This document shows, piece by piece, positions 47,608 through 62,464 of a stretch of 64,000 bases of DNA. The translations under genes and the position numbers were made by a program. Every line of letters begins with the position of its first letter. Within the stretch, counting starts at the first letter, position 1. Under the pieces are notes generated by a model, which saw only the letters and a list, made by a program, of their open reading frames with translations, searched no databases and had not been told where the DNA came from. The DNA comes from Diphasiastrum complanatum (Eukaryota > Streptophyta > Lycopodiopsida > Lycopodiales > Lycopodiaceae), in the NCBI GenBank assembly GCA_029204225.1, contig CM055098.1, positions 14,150,533 to 14,214,532 of the forward strand, in the 5' to 3' direction.

Positions 47608-49440
47608 TTGGTACATGAAATGCGGGGCAAATCCATGCCATACCAGCATTCCTACCTGTAAACAGGTCATGTACGATTCTCGTAACTTCTTGAGCAAAAA
47701 AAATCCATGCTTTACAAGAGTCCACGAGCTATCTAACCGTTATATTACATTTGCATCATGATCGTGACTTAAAATGCAATCAAACACAATACCCATATTC
47801 ATAGACAAAAGCGTTTATAATCATTCATTTATGTAATAAGCAATGATTCTGTATGCTGCGTTAATGCATGTTAGAGAAAGAGATATGTAGCAAACTGCTT
47901 CAAGAATAATCTTGCTCGTATAATGATTAACAATCTCTTATTCTACCGACATACTCTTTTGAAGTTTTTATTAAAAAAAGCACTGAGATATGTGAGAAGC
48001 ACCAACCTAAATGGTAGACGCTAGCGACTCTTGTGAACTGGTCATGTTTGCTTTTGAATGCCTTTGAGAAACATATAAATCCGTATCCAATTCTATGTAT
48101 AGCATTACATAGTCATATGTAGGACATATATGTTATTGTTATAATCCATAACTTCTAAAAACCCATTATCAAAGTTTTCGTAGTGGTTTATTACTCTATA
48201 GCTCTTGCATAGCTTAGAGAACGAAGATTAAGAGTAGTGTACATACCTTCTCTTGCAATATATTGGAACCCAATGGCATGATTTTAATATTCGTGCTAAG
48301 TTGCTGCTATACTGTGAAAGACAGAGATGATAGCAAGTATCGTCAAAAAACATACGCTTTTAGAGTGCTCATCATGATAAGAGACATCATACATTCCAGA
48401 AACCTTACATAGCTCATCGCTGGACAGTTTATGAAAAATGTTTTGGTATCTCATCATTGGACAACAACGATGGATCTTCAATAGGTAGATGGGCGAGTTT
48501 TCACTAGTATATATTCTCTCCCAGGAGAAGAGAATATTTTTTTAGGATCTCCATGCAACTTGGAATATCAGTTGACCTCCTATTCTTACATAAATTGTCA
48601 AACACCATGCAAGTGCTCCTATGTCCAATTATAGGTTTGGGCCCTCATATGATTATTAATTACTTTATCGGCCAAGCCCGGAAAGATGAGGCATAACTAA
48701 TAACCACATACAACTGGAGTGACCAACTATCCATGTTAGGAATTATTCTGAATCCCTCATATTGGACATGGACGTAATAGTTAGGTAGACTAGTTAGCTA
48801 GCCCAATTTAGGTTATACGTAGTTGAACGAAATCGGACGAGGCTTCAAATAAGAGCTTTATTTCGACCTTGAAGCAAAATGCATGAGAGGCTGAGCAGTG
48901 GGACATAGTAGTCTCAAAGAAGGCATGACTTATGGTTGCATGCTAGTCTATTTGAAATAGCATTCATGTTTCAGCAAATCTAAAGTGCTGAGGCTAACTG
49001 TCAAGTAACTTGTAAGATATATAGTAACAGTGCAACATTGTTATATCCCTCAAGTCTAGAGAACAAAGATTTTCAGCTCATACAATGTGAGCTTAAATCT
49101 TTGATGACAAATAAGTTGTTCTAGGTCATATTCATACCATCAAGTAGCACCCTCCAAGGGCTCTTTAAATAGATCTTATAAATCTATGCAAAACCAGTCA
49201 AAGCCTTCAGAAAAAAAAGTTAAAACAATCATCCAAAAGAAATGTGAACTTGAAAATATCACTTGCATTTTGACATGTTGTTTGGGGTCAAAAGCAAAAG
49301 CTTACTAGAACCATTTGGGCCCTTGCCCAAAATCCTATACCTCTTATCACATCTAAACTTTGTCCAGTGGCTATCATCTAAACTGTATCTTCTTATGCCC
49401 CTAAGAGTAGCAAACTATTGCACTTTCTTAATACAATGAA
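47608..49440. other. Intergenic sequence, nothing recognised
   Basis: AT-rich with short frames only. A phrase AGATGGGCGAGTTTTCACTAG followed by TATATA (48486-48513) recurs at 51198-51227. Confidence 0.5.
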
Positions 49441-49690
49441 TCTAGGCTATGTTTTAAGCTTGTGAAAATTACATTATATTCATTCAAAAATCACAAATCA
49501 TTGAAACATATACTCTAAGACATATAATGAAACTGATTATAGAGCATATAATTAATATCGAATAGAAACATATACTCCAAGGCATATAATGAAAATGATT
49601 ACAAAGCATACAATGAATCAAAGCTATGTTTCAAACGTATGAAACTTACATTATATTCACTCACAAATCACATATAATTGAAATTCCAAC
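49441..49690. repeat. Imperfect tandem duplication, AT-rich
   Basis: AAACATATACTCYAAGRCATATAATGAAA occurs at about 49504 and 49564. The flanking TACATTATATTCAYTCA occurs at about 49472 and 49650. Confidence 0.6.
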
Positions 49691-49765
49691 AATAAACCAA
49701 AATGCTTAAACGAAATCATATATATTACATATTGTGAGACTTTCTGTCTCATGTCCAATACACAC

Positions 49766-49780
49766 ACGGGCGCGCGCGCG

Positions 49781-49852
<72 letters not shown>
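49766..49852. repeat. (CG/CA)n microsatellite
   Basis: A short GCGCGCG run passes into about 35 CA repeats. The Cys-Val ORFs across it are artefacts. Confidence 0.97.
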
Positions 49853-49855
<3 letters not shown>

Positions 49856-50128
49856 ATAAAAAAAACTGTAGAGTACGACTCTTCGTCAGATGCACACCAC
49901 ATGTAGATGCCACGTGCTCTGGACCTGTGCCTGCCTGCATCAATACAAACATAAAAAATGACAATAATAAGTTTTTGACCACCTTCAATCTACTGATTAT
50001 ATATAAAAATAAATAAAGTTGATGGATACAGTGAGAATATAACTCACTATGGTGTGAATGCCCTGATGGGCTAGCTTTGCCACCAAACTGTCATATGATG
50101 TGCGGAATGCAATGTCATATTCCGCCTT

Positions 50129-50186
50129 GATGGGATGACATCCGAAGTCATATTCCGCCTTGGTGGGATGACATCCGAAGTCATGA
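50129..50186. repeat. 33-bp direct duplication
   Basis: TATTCCGCCTTGRTGGGATG with ACATCCGAAGTCA is present twice in tandem. Confidence 0.8.
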
Positions 50187-50280
50187 AGCTGTAGAAAATA
50201 GCAAATTTGGCAATTTAAAAATGAGTCACAAAAAGTAGATCCCTATGCAATGGCATTAAAGAATGAATTGTAGAATATAA

Positions 50281-50893
50281 ATGAGTGGCCCGTCTTTCCA
50301 CTTGAACATCCTACTGCCAAAGGTCATCCTACTCGCCGCAACGTCCTTCTACAAGTGGTATTGATCTAGATCTTTGGCCTCATCCTTGCAAGCCTTCCAA
50401 TCTGCCCTGGAGCACCAAGCGGGCTTTGACTTGTTTGCCCAATGTGCATCCCGCATGACATCCCTCTTATGTCAAATTCATTCGCTCATACTTTTTGATA
50501 TGGCTCTTGGTTTGAACTCATCTTCTTGCAAGAATTCTTTCTGCAGCTCCTGCATAATTTTGGATTTTCATTCTCCAAGTTGGTCACTCCATTTTTTAAA
50601 TATTCTTGTCCCAAAAGAAGGGAAATATAACAAATGTAATTTATTAATAATTTTTTTGCCTTTTTCATCCCTCACTAAATCCCCTTCGGCATTTCGATTG
50701 TAGTGAGGGTGGAAGTGAACTCGAAGCTAAGAGGTGGAGATGAAAGGCCACCTATGGCGCCTTCTTGTGTGGCCAACAAACTCAAAACTACCACCCTTTG
50801 TTCAGGCGACATGGATCTTGCCAGGTTGGCAGCATAATCTTCATATGTCGACCTGCTCCTGGCGGCCACTACCGCTACCGGATGCACTTCCAC
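50281..50893 (-). pseudogene. Possible decayed protein-coding fragment
   Basis: On the minus strand a 72-codon frame (50893-50675) reads MEVHPVAVVAARSRSTYEDY, ARSMSPEQRVVVLSLLA. A second stretch downstream (50460-50281, other frame) reads DAHWANKSKPAWCSRADWKA, DEAKDLDQYHL, FKWKDGPL, with amino-acid composition like real protein. No family is recognised. It may be a transposase or gene fragment. Stops interrupt it. Confidence 0.25.
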
Positions 50894-51240
50894 TCATGGC
50901 TGTGTGCAAAAAAAAATAGCAATGTAATAGAGTAAACATGAATAGACGGGGATGCGACAACGATGCAAAAGAAATATAAAAAAAAACAATAGACTTGCAA
51001 CCTACACAATGTGTAAGGGAAAGCTCCTCAAGATCCTACTTAGAAGTCAAAACACAAGAGAACACACTGTGAAAAAAAAAAAACCCAACCAAATAGAAGC
51101 AACTAATCAATCTCCAGCAACCTCACCCCCAAGCCATGAGATAGGAGACAAGTGCAGAGAGAGAGAAACTGGAAATGAATCACCAAAATAGGAACAAAGA
51201 TGGGCGAGTTTCCACTAGGCTATATAGCCTCAAACCCCAG

Positions 51241-52101
51241 TGTCGCTTTTTCACATTTTAGCGACACTGTCGCCTGTCAGGAATTACGAGTAAATATGCA
51301 GAGTCGCATTTTTTGTTTTTTTCAAAGTGCTTCAAATGTTAAGGAAATGACTCTAGCAAAGTGTGGGGCTATCCTAAATGAGATTTAAGGACATTGTCAC
51401 GTTTTTTGCAAAATCTCAACACTGTCACCTTTTTTGCCTGTGGTAGTTTTAGTCCATTTCTGCAGAGTGACAGTTTTGGTTCATTTATGCAGACAAACTA
51501 TTTACGGCCAATTTCCACCACTTATCAGCAATCACTGAGAAGAAACTGGATGGATGCCAGCGGACACCAGCCAATTGGCGATTGCATTTGACAACCTAAT
51601 TGCTTAGTATATATAGCTGTTCATATTCATACAGTTTTCAAGTTATGATCAAGCAATTTGAATAGTTAGTTCTCTCTCTCAAGCCTGCGAGCTTGAACAC
51701 TCTTGAGCATTCTAGCTCACTTCTTAGAGTTGTTTTAACTATTTTTATTGCATTCAGCTTCGTCTCAGAATGTATGCGTTCTCTGTAGTTCTTTGCGACT
51801 AATTATTTGTCTTGTGATTCGCGAATGATTCGTGACAACTTATTTGTTTGATAATTCAATGCATTATTGTTTGGCTACGTAATCATTGTAGTATTGATGA
51901 TTTCAAAGTTAGTTACTATAAGATCGAACGTGATTTCTATCACTATTGTTTTGTTTGAAATTGATAGGCGTAGTCATGCATAGAAAAAGAGGAAGATAGT
52001 TTATTCCGCTGTGCACGAAAAGTTTTTATTCTTGTCACTCGAATATTTTTCATTCGTTTCTTTTCGAGTTCGACCTATCTTCTACACACCTCTTTCCGAC
52101 A
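51241..52101 (+). repeat. 5' LTR of copia element C2
   Basis: The ends TGTCGC...CCGACA give a short inverted repeat over 861 bp. The 3' half matches C1's LTR in reverse complement, and the 5' half matches 23015-23400. The expected TGGTATCAGAGC primer site after it is not recognisable (TCTGGTGATTTC instead). Confidence 0.7.
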
Positions 52102-52230
52102 ACTTTATTTCTGGTGATTTCAATTCCTAGGAATTATTTGACCTCTCCAAGGTTTGTAATTTCAAACTCTTGTTTTATAAGATCCTTGGTTTCTTGTATC
52201 AGCTCTAAGTCATCATTTTGAGATCCAAAA

Positions 52231-53640
52231 TTGCAAGATATTGAAAGCAAAGAACGCCAACAACAAGCAGTCAGATCAACTGGCATAGTTGTAGTTATAT
52301 CTCAATCCCTAGTTCAAGACATAGATGAAGGAGCATTTATGATCAAAGATCAAAAAATGCAAATTGATAATATTTGGTTTCTCGATTTTGGAGCCATGAC
52401 ATATGACCAGTCATCTCGAACATTTTCAATCCTATACGAATCATTGCATTACAATACAAATAAATTCGTTCATCTCGGTGATGATAGTACACACACTATT
52501 GAAGGTGAAGGCACTATAAGATTGAAGTTCCAGCATGATCAATTCAAGTTACTATCGAATGTTTTGTATGTACCTATACTATCCACAAATCTGTTATCAG
52601 TAACAGAATCACCGAATTAGGTCATAGATTAGAATTTGAATCTGATTAATGAATTGTTGATAGGAAAAATAAGGTCATTTCACTTGAAAAGAAACTTGGA
52701 TACTTATATAGACTTATTTATTGTTAATATGACACAATTCAAATCTTGAATACTTCTAGTCAAATCTTGAATACTTCTAGTTTAGTCAATAAAGCATTAC
52801 TTTGGTACTATAGGTTAGGTCACTTGAATCATACATATGTATCGAATATGTTTAGACAGTCCTTAGTACTTGATTTCGATTATCTAGACAAGAAGATCGA
52901 CCTCCCCGTCTGCCATACTTGCATTGTCCGAAAGCAGACTAGGCTTCCATATAAATCAAGTCATAAGCATGCATCAAAAGATGTTCTAGATGTTGTTCAT
53001 GAAGATTGTGTAGAACTCAAAACTAGTAAGAGAATAAAAGCACCGAGGACAGAGAATGAGAGAGAATACATCTCAATGGAATTCAAGGAAAATTGCCTTA
53101 GCAAATGCATTGAAAAACAATCTATTACTTCTTATTTGCCTTAGTCAAATGGACTTATTGAGAGAAAGAATGGAATCTTAGTCGAAGCGACTAAGTGTAT
53201 ACTTGCTCACGCGACACTGCCTAAATTCTTCTGGGCTAAAGTTGTTTCCATTGCAGCTTATATTCATAACAGATGTTCGACTAAAGGACTCTCAAACAAA
53301 ATACCTTATGAAGTTTAAACAGGCACCAAACCTTCAGTATCGAACCTTAAAGTTTTCGAATGTATTGCCTATGCTGGACTCCCACAATATTCAATCCATT
53401 TTCACTGGTTATATGACAATAAAGCTTAGTAAGTTGTATGATCTCGTTAAATTGAAGATATTCACCAGCCAAGAAATCATCTTTACCGAGAATCACTTTA
53501 TCAACCTTAAGGGCAAGAGCAAAGCTCATATAGTCAAACTATCGAAAACTTATACTTTCAACTCAATTATTCCTATCAAAAGGCCGAATGCGTCAAAGGC
53601 AGACAAACAACTTAATAATAGTAAATCAGAAGATGTTTCA
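52231..53640 (+). pseudogene. Copia element C2 gag-protease-integrase, broken
   Basis: The protease motif reads WFLDFGAMT, with Phe replacing the active-site Ser of D-S-G. It is followed by FVHLGDDSTHTIEGEG and LYVPILSTNLLS. The GAG-pre-integrase and zinc finger follow in a second frame (52746-53144): LLWYYRLGHLNHTYVSNM and LPVCHTCIVRKQTRLP, with one His lost. The integrase Glu region appears as GLIERKNGILVEATKCILAH (about 53152). The sequence then breaks up and ends near 53640. RT, RNase H and the 3' LTR are absent. Confidence 0.8.
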
Positions 53641-55495
53641 GCTTAGGAACAATAGAACCAAGAAAATGATTATTAGCCTCATTCACCTCCCAAAAGACTT
53701 GTAAGATAAAGGGACAAGCATTTTATTTTGAACTTATTATAAGGGGAAAGGTGCGCATAATATACCCAGTTGTTGATGCAGTCGAGATTGTCTGTTGCAG
53801 TTAGCAGGTCCAGGAAAGGCCCACTCATACGTACTTTACAGTTAAGCTATCAAGATTACTGTTTTCACCCACCACAATGTTGCAGAATGTGACCTGGATG
53901 CTTGTCATTGTTTTGTGTCCCTTTTGATCTTTTGACTTTGTGAGTGGTGAGAGACATCCTTGAAGCTCAAGGCCAGAGCTTAACTGGTTAAGCCTTATGT
54001 CATGTGATTGGGTCATTTTCTTCGCAAAAGCCAGGCTCCAGAGAACTTTGAAGCGTGCTGCGTGTTATATGTTTATTTGAAGAAAGATCTGAACTTTGAA
54101 GAAAAGGGGTGCTGATTGTAGGTAGCATCATATTTGAGTCATTATTGTCTTGAGGTAAGTTCTTAGAGCCTGTGTGTCTGTCACATGAGATGGAGTCTTT
54201 CTGACACCTGGACCCACATATAACTCAAAAGATTTAATCAAGCAAACATAAAATATACGTATACGGTATGTCATTACTGTCAACCTCAGCAATGGGCCAT
54301 GCCACCATGGTAGTTTGCTTTTACTAAGCTAGCTGCTAATAATTTTATTTTATAAGTCTTGGCTAAGAATACGACTAGTTAAAACAGAGATTACTATATT
54401 TCCTAACGACAGTGTAGTACAGACTAAATGCCCAAGAAACTTTGGGATAACACGAAGAATCATTTGTTTACATAAAAAAAGCCACAACAGTAGCCGTAGG
54501 CTGTCAAAATAGTTATCCACTATCCCCACCCAAATATACTTGAATTTGATATCTGTAATTATCCCTCTCCTCGCAAGCCTAATCATACGACTGAGCTCGT
54601 CCATCTACTTTGGCTTTATCCAGAGCTTTGGTAAATTGTATCTTGTGCTTGTAAACCGGCATTCTTTGACAATGGAGCTGGAATACGTAATTCTCCAAAA
54701 TACGATTTCATAGAATAATCGAAGGATGTTGACGTCGGACGAGTGGATAGTAGATACTTGTTTCTAAATGACCTCGATTTAATGTCTCATAGAATAATTA
54801 CAGGATTTTAAATGACCTCCAATAATAGTCTCATAAAATAATTACAGTTTTTGGACTTTATAATGGTTTCTCTAATCTCACAATAATAATTTATGAAAAT
54901 CAGAAAGGATTCTAACTATGACTCCATATCTCCAAGCTATGTCTCATGAATCGTAAGTTTTGCACATGGCTCCTAGGGTAGCTAATTTAGATATGGCAAG
55001 GGCGACTCTTGCTCAAATCTCGGTCTACTTGCCTAATTAAAGGGACATCTAATAGCGCATAAGCTGTAAAAATTGACTTGGCTTAAAAGGTGGCTGTAAA
55101 GTGTTAATATTGTATATGATAATGTTAACGCAAAGTAATATTGTTGAAATATAAGTTTATGTATTTGCATATCAGTAGATAAGCCTAAATAAACTGCATT
55201 CTTAAGAAAAGGGTGAATCTAAACAATTACAAGACCTATATACAATTTTAAGCCAAAACTCTCAATGTTCAATATCTCCACAGTTGGGAGAGGAGCCAGT
55301 ACAGAGGTCATTATTGGTACTAGGACTCCAAGAATCGGACGTTCTAAAATAACAATCGGTAGGATGTATACCCAATTAAGGTAATTTAATTTCAACTACC
55401 AGTTTTTCAATATTAAAATTAGTTGCAAAGTTTAGTGCTTGAAGGATATTAGCCTGCAAGCATTCTGAGTTTGCATAATTCAGAATGCAATAACA
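53641..55495. other. Intergenic sequence with a minor repeat
   Basis: No gene recognised. TCTCATARAATAATTACAG recurs at about 54784 and 54828, with a diverged form near 54708. Confidence 0.5.
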
Positions 55496-55757
55496 TTAAA
55501 AAGCTGACAACCTTTCAAAAAAGCGGTATGGAAGCCTGAAGGTCATCTCCAGGCAAGTTTTCACAGCCCTGATTTCCTTTCTCAAGGCAGACTCTATTTT
55601 CTGTGTGCAATTAGCATACACATTCACATCTATGCAATCCTTGAAGAAGAGAAGACGCTTTAGTTTGGCTGAAACGACGAAATCAATGGGAAAGGCATTG
55701 TCAAATCGAAAGTAAAGGGCAGGCCGCAGTGGGCACTGGTAGATTTCATTGTAGACT
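55496..55757 (-). pseudogene. Orphan coding-like stretch without start codon
   Basis: On the minus strand an 80-plus codon open stretch has no ATG start. It reads YNEIYQCPLRPALYFRFDNA, then FPIDFVVSAKLKRLLFFKDC and ends RLPYRFFERLSAF at a TAA (55496-55498). Composition looks like real protein and a stop lies just upstream, so it could be a terminal exon or a pseudogene fragment. The family is not recognised. Confidence 0.3.
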
Positions 55758-55865
55758 CAGGTGAATTACAGGACCCAGGTCTAGTGTGGGGCCGGAGCGA
55801 CAGGTTGTAATGTCCAGAATTCATATTTTTACCTCATTCCTGGCCTCGCTACCCATCATAGCATC

Positions 55866-55874
55866 TATAAAGCT
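55866..55874 (+). promoter_or_regulatory. Possible TATA box of the phytocyanin gene
   Basis: CTATAAAGC lies about 250 bp before the start codon, which would leave a long 5' UTR. Confidence 0.3.
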
Positions 55875-56121
55875 TCTTGCTCTCCTCCGGAGCTTTACAC
55901 CTCTTACATAGAGTCTAGAGATAGAGCATCTGCTCTAGCACATGGGATAAAGCGGTTGCCCCACCCATATCGGATTCCCACTCACAAACTGTATGATTTT
56001 CGACCTGACTAAAGTAGTAGAGGTCGATTAATGTTCAGAAGATTGAGGATCGTCTATTCAAGCTCGAAGATTATAACGTTTGCAGCAGAAGATTTGATCT
56101 TGATGCGATTGAGGCAACCAT

Positions 56122-57015
56122 ATGGCTGGCATGCAGGGAATAGGCAGTGCACGAATTGCTCTCACCGGATTGGCCATTCTTATTGCAGCACAATGTTGCA
56201 TGGCAGCGACCTACAACGTGGGAGATAGTCAAGGCTGGAGTCAAAATGTAAATTACAACACATGGGCGTCTTCTCACACCTTCCAAGTTGGTGACACTAT
56301 AGGTATTTCCCATTCAATTCTGATGTTTGTACGTGTGGTTTGATCTTTAGAATTCATATTCTTTGCCTGAGATTGTAATCGGTGTGCTAATCCTATGGGA
56401 TGATGACCCATCACTCAAAATTTGTGGCGTAGCAAGCGATTGATCGTTAAGACGCTTACTGTGAATGAAGGTAAATGACAAATTGCTAAACTAGTCTGTT
56501 CATGTGTGTATCTGAGAGCAGTGTTCACTTACAGCGGATCAACTCACTCCGTGCTGTTAGTAAGCCAAGCAGACTTCACAGCTTGCAACGTAAATACTCC
56601 TCTCAGAACTTACTCTACAGGAAAAGACACCTTCACCCTCACCAACGCGACTACATATAATTTCATCTGTGGCACTCTCGGCCACTGCGCATCTGGGATG
56701 GCCTTGTCAGTGTCTGTGACAGCAGGTACTGCATCACCTTCGCCTGCTCCGACTCTTTCCCCCGCACCCAGCAGCTCACCTGCACCAACCAAAACACCAA
56801 CAGCAGCTCCGGAACCTGCACCTGCACCTGCACCTGCACCCAAGCCCATCGCTCCGTCTTCAGCTCCCTCCATCTCACCATCGGCCTCATCACATTCACC
56901 AGGAAAAGCCCCCACTCCAACTGTCAACTCCGCACCATTACGTCCTCGCACGGCAGCCATGGTAGTAACAGTGATGCTGTGTGCAGACATCGCCTTGCTG
57001 CTCCTGCTGCTGTAG
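56122..57015 (+). CDS. GPI-anchored phytocyanin (uclacyanin-like blue copper protein), 2 exons, 224 aa
   Basis: A secreted blue copper protein at the plasma membrane or cell wall. Exon 1 is 56122-56302 and exon 2 is 56522-57015. The GT-AG intron falls inside the codon joining GDTI to VFTYSG, the usual phytocyanin intron position. Residues 1-28 form a signal peptide (cleavage likely at CMA|ATYNVGD). The cupredoxin domain is about 29-128, with predicted copper ligands His69, Cys110, His115 and Met120 and disulfide Cys82-Cys116. Residues 132-200 are Pro/Ala/Ser/Thr-rich, of the arabinogalactan-protein type (repeated PAP, SPAP). The final ~18 residues are hydrophobic, as expected for a GPI signal. 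The Met ligand points to the uclacyanin/plantacyanin side rather than stellacyanin. It looks intact. Confidence 0.93.
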
Positions 57016-59463
<2,448 letters not shown>

Positions 59464-62400
59464 TTAAATCATATTATACATATATTTTTTCCAAAGTACA
59501 TTTTCTAAGGAGTTTTCACTAATGCCTCTAAATTCAGAACTTGACATATTTTGAATACACTCGTTTTCAGCCGATGAGGTGGAAGACTCGTCTTCTTCAT
59601 CAGAGTCGACTAGCATATCGTCTTCAGAATCTGCATCCAATGTTGATAAAAAACTTTGTAAGTCAGTTTTTTTCTGTTGTTGACGAGTTAGCGATGATGG
59701 TTGTCTCATTAATCCAAGTCGTTCATTCAGTATGGCTATAGTTGACTTTCATAGATGATTGGTCATTGTTGATTCAAAATTAAAAGCCAAAACATTTACA
59801 TCTTGTAAATTCAAAGTACCTCCCCAAAAAAGCATTCGTTGAAGTGGTGTCTACCCAATGGACACGTAGTACTTTTGTCTGATTGCTATTTTGAATGAAA
59901 CCAAGTAATTTGGCAATCCAAAATGGATGTCTTTCATTGTTTTCTGAAGCTAGAAGTGCAACAAGGCTTCCAATTTGGATTTCATTCAGATCATCGCGCC
60001 ACTTCATTTTTGCAGCTTTTACACTTTGCCTATTCTTCCTTGAGCCCACATAAGTTTCACATTCCTCGCCTTGCACAAGCTCCAAGAAATCATTATCTCG
60101 AGGTAGATTGTAGTTGAAGTTTTTAATTTATGAGTCCATTGAAATTCTTCAGTTGTTGATGCGTGTTTAAGACTAAGCAAACTGATTTTTCGTTTTTCAA
60201 AAAAGTCCATCCACCAATGCTAATCAAACTCATCAAAAAATTGACATGCTACTTGAATACTTGAATCCAAAAAATTTAATGAGGCAAATGGGCCAACCTC
60301 ATGATGCTCTCTTTGTGCTTTTTGTTCTTCTAGCATGGACTTCAAGGGAGACAACGCAGCAAGCTTGATTTGACCATATGACATATTGAGCAAAAATCGT
60401 ATTCCTTCAACAGGTAACCATGAAACTGAAATTGAAAATCGTTTTCCCCATAGCAACGTGATGCCAGTTTCATTATATTTGATTTTGAACTGACGTTGAA
60501 AGCTAATATCATTAATAGTAGCAACACAACGACTTGTTTCATTGGACGTCTTAATATATTTACGAAAATCATATGTATGCCTATTTAATGACACATTTGG
60601 CTTTGGCACGTATGATTCTTCAACAATGCTCTGAAGCACTGGTAAAGAAAATGCCTTCTTGCATCTTAGTCTTTTGGAAAAATAACTAAACATCTAATCA
60701 ATTTGATCATGGGTGTGACCCACCAACAAAAATACTATTTTTATTTTTCTGAAAATGTTTTTCTCTACCAACATGGACAAGTAAGCCAGTACAGTTTGAT
60801 TTTTATTTTCCCTAGCAGTGTTGTCAAGTTGTAAATACAATATTTCTGGAAGATTATCACCAGATTTGCAAATTATCTTTGGTGATGGTCAACTTTGGAT
60901 TGTTTCAAACATTGGGATAATTGAAAAATACTTTCGACTCCAATGTGCCATTAAATACAAGTGCTCCAACGAGATGAACCTGAATAAAATATGTCTCGTT
61001 CAAATTTTTTGGCACTCTAATGAAATGAGGTAACATCGTTTTCTTCCAATCCATGCCATCGATGACAAAGGCCCAGGTACTTTTGTGGACATTCTAGACA
61101 TTTCTTTCGATGTTCGCTAATTTTTGTCTTTCCATTGTTTATTGATCCCGTGACTTGAAGCGCTTTTGTGACATCCACTACAAAATGTAACAATTAAAAT
61201 ATTCAATAAAATTATGACAATATCATAACATTACTAATTTGAAAACTCAAAAATTAACAAAGTTTTTAAAGTACTTAAAGTTAACTAATTTTCGCCTTTC
61301 TCATTATTGGTCTTTGCTAGCGGTTTGGCAGATTTTAACAACTCGCATGTCGAACAAATTGTCATTCGTGATTTTTTAGGAATCCTCACCAAACCAAAAC
61401 CTCTCTTCCAAATCCTAAAAAAATACGAGTAACTTAAATAGGCAACATTTTTTTGTCTTAGCGAACTCCTTGTAGATCAAAAATATCTCCAATTTTGTAA
61501 CCCTGCAATGATCCTTGCAATGCTGGATTTTTTTGAAGTCATGCGTGCATTCTTTGAAGGCGTGAATTTTGCATAAGCAACTTTTTAAGCTTTTCGACAA
61601 ATCTCTGTTGCATTTAAAAAATATGCATACGAGTTTTTGTCAGGTCTCACTGTGGCACACAAATAGTAGTTCTTTTCATCTTTACTTCAGAATAAACAAT
61701 TGGATCTCAACTCATCGATCTTTTTTTTGTTTAATTTCTGTAAGCAACAGAATGAATAACAAATAATGCAACGTACCTTTTGAATCTCATCTCTTGTAAT
61801 CAATTGTTTTTGACGTTTTGTCAAAATAGGTGAAGATTTCAAATCTCTCTTATATCTTTCATTTCTTTTGAAATCAGATTGTAAATTGACCCCGTGGCAT
61901 CTGTAGTTGCATGAATAGGTTGAGAAGGTGTGGAAATATATGCTTGAACATCAAGTTGTTGTTTGTTTGTCTCTGCTAGTTCTGCAATGTCATAAAAATA
62001 AATATTCTCAACAAATATAGCTCTTTTGGATTTGATTGGATTCTGGATTTGAGAAGTGGACCTTCTTCGAATACGTGAAAAACTTGCACTCGAAAATGAA
62101 TTGATTGACGGGGATTTGTAGATTTACTTGAATCCGTCACTGAGGGAATTGAATCATGTGAATCATCACTAACTCTCTTCTGATTCATCAAAATGATATT
62201 GCAATGTTGTTTTTCTAATATCTGAATCTGAAGACGAAGAACTCAAATTTGTAACAGGTTGTGTCAAAGGTGTCATTTCATGAAAAGTAGTTAAATGAGG
62301 AATTTCAGATGATGTTGATGATGGGGAAACACAAAGGGATACGAACTTGAAGGAGTGGCTTCATAATAGTAACTTTCATTAGGAATATCAAACGAGGATG

Positions 62401-62464
62401 ACTCAGAGGTGGCTGCATACTAAGTTACAACTACAGGAATAGAAGAAGAAGAACTACTTGCCAT
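59464..62464 (-). pseudogene. Decayed DNA-transposon protein with DUF7869-like transposase domain
   Basis: A probable start MASSSSSIPVV lies at 62464. Ordered pieces on the minus strand are: a Ser-rich N-terminus; GFGLVRIPKKSRMTICSTCELL (~61400-61310, zinc-like); AFVIDGMDWKKTMLPHF with VHLVGALVFNG (~61072-60930); LQLDNTARENKNQTVLAYL and FLLVGHTHDQID (60840-60699); then a 157-codon open frame (60693-60220). A C-terminal module follows (60085-59780; IGSLVALLAS, PFWIAKLLGF, VLRVHWVD), and an acidic tail (59709-59464). D...D...GHTH..D is the pattern I recall for DUF7869 proteins, likely DDE-type nucleases. Many stops and frameshifts. Confidence 0.6.

Noticed and set aside
49657-50016. Several ORFs rich in Cys-Val or Thr-His
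   Set aside because: They are translations of the CA microsatellite.
53960-54010. tRNA-like box A phrase (AGCTTAACTGGTTAAGCC), possible SINE or tRNA
   Set aside because: No matching box B or foldable cloverleaf nearby.
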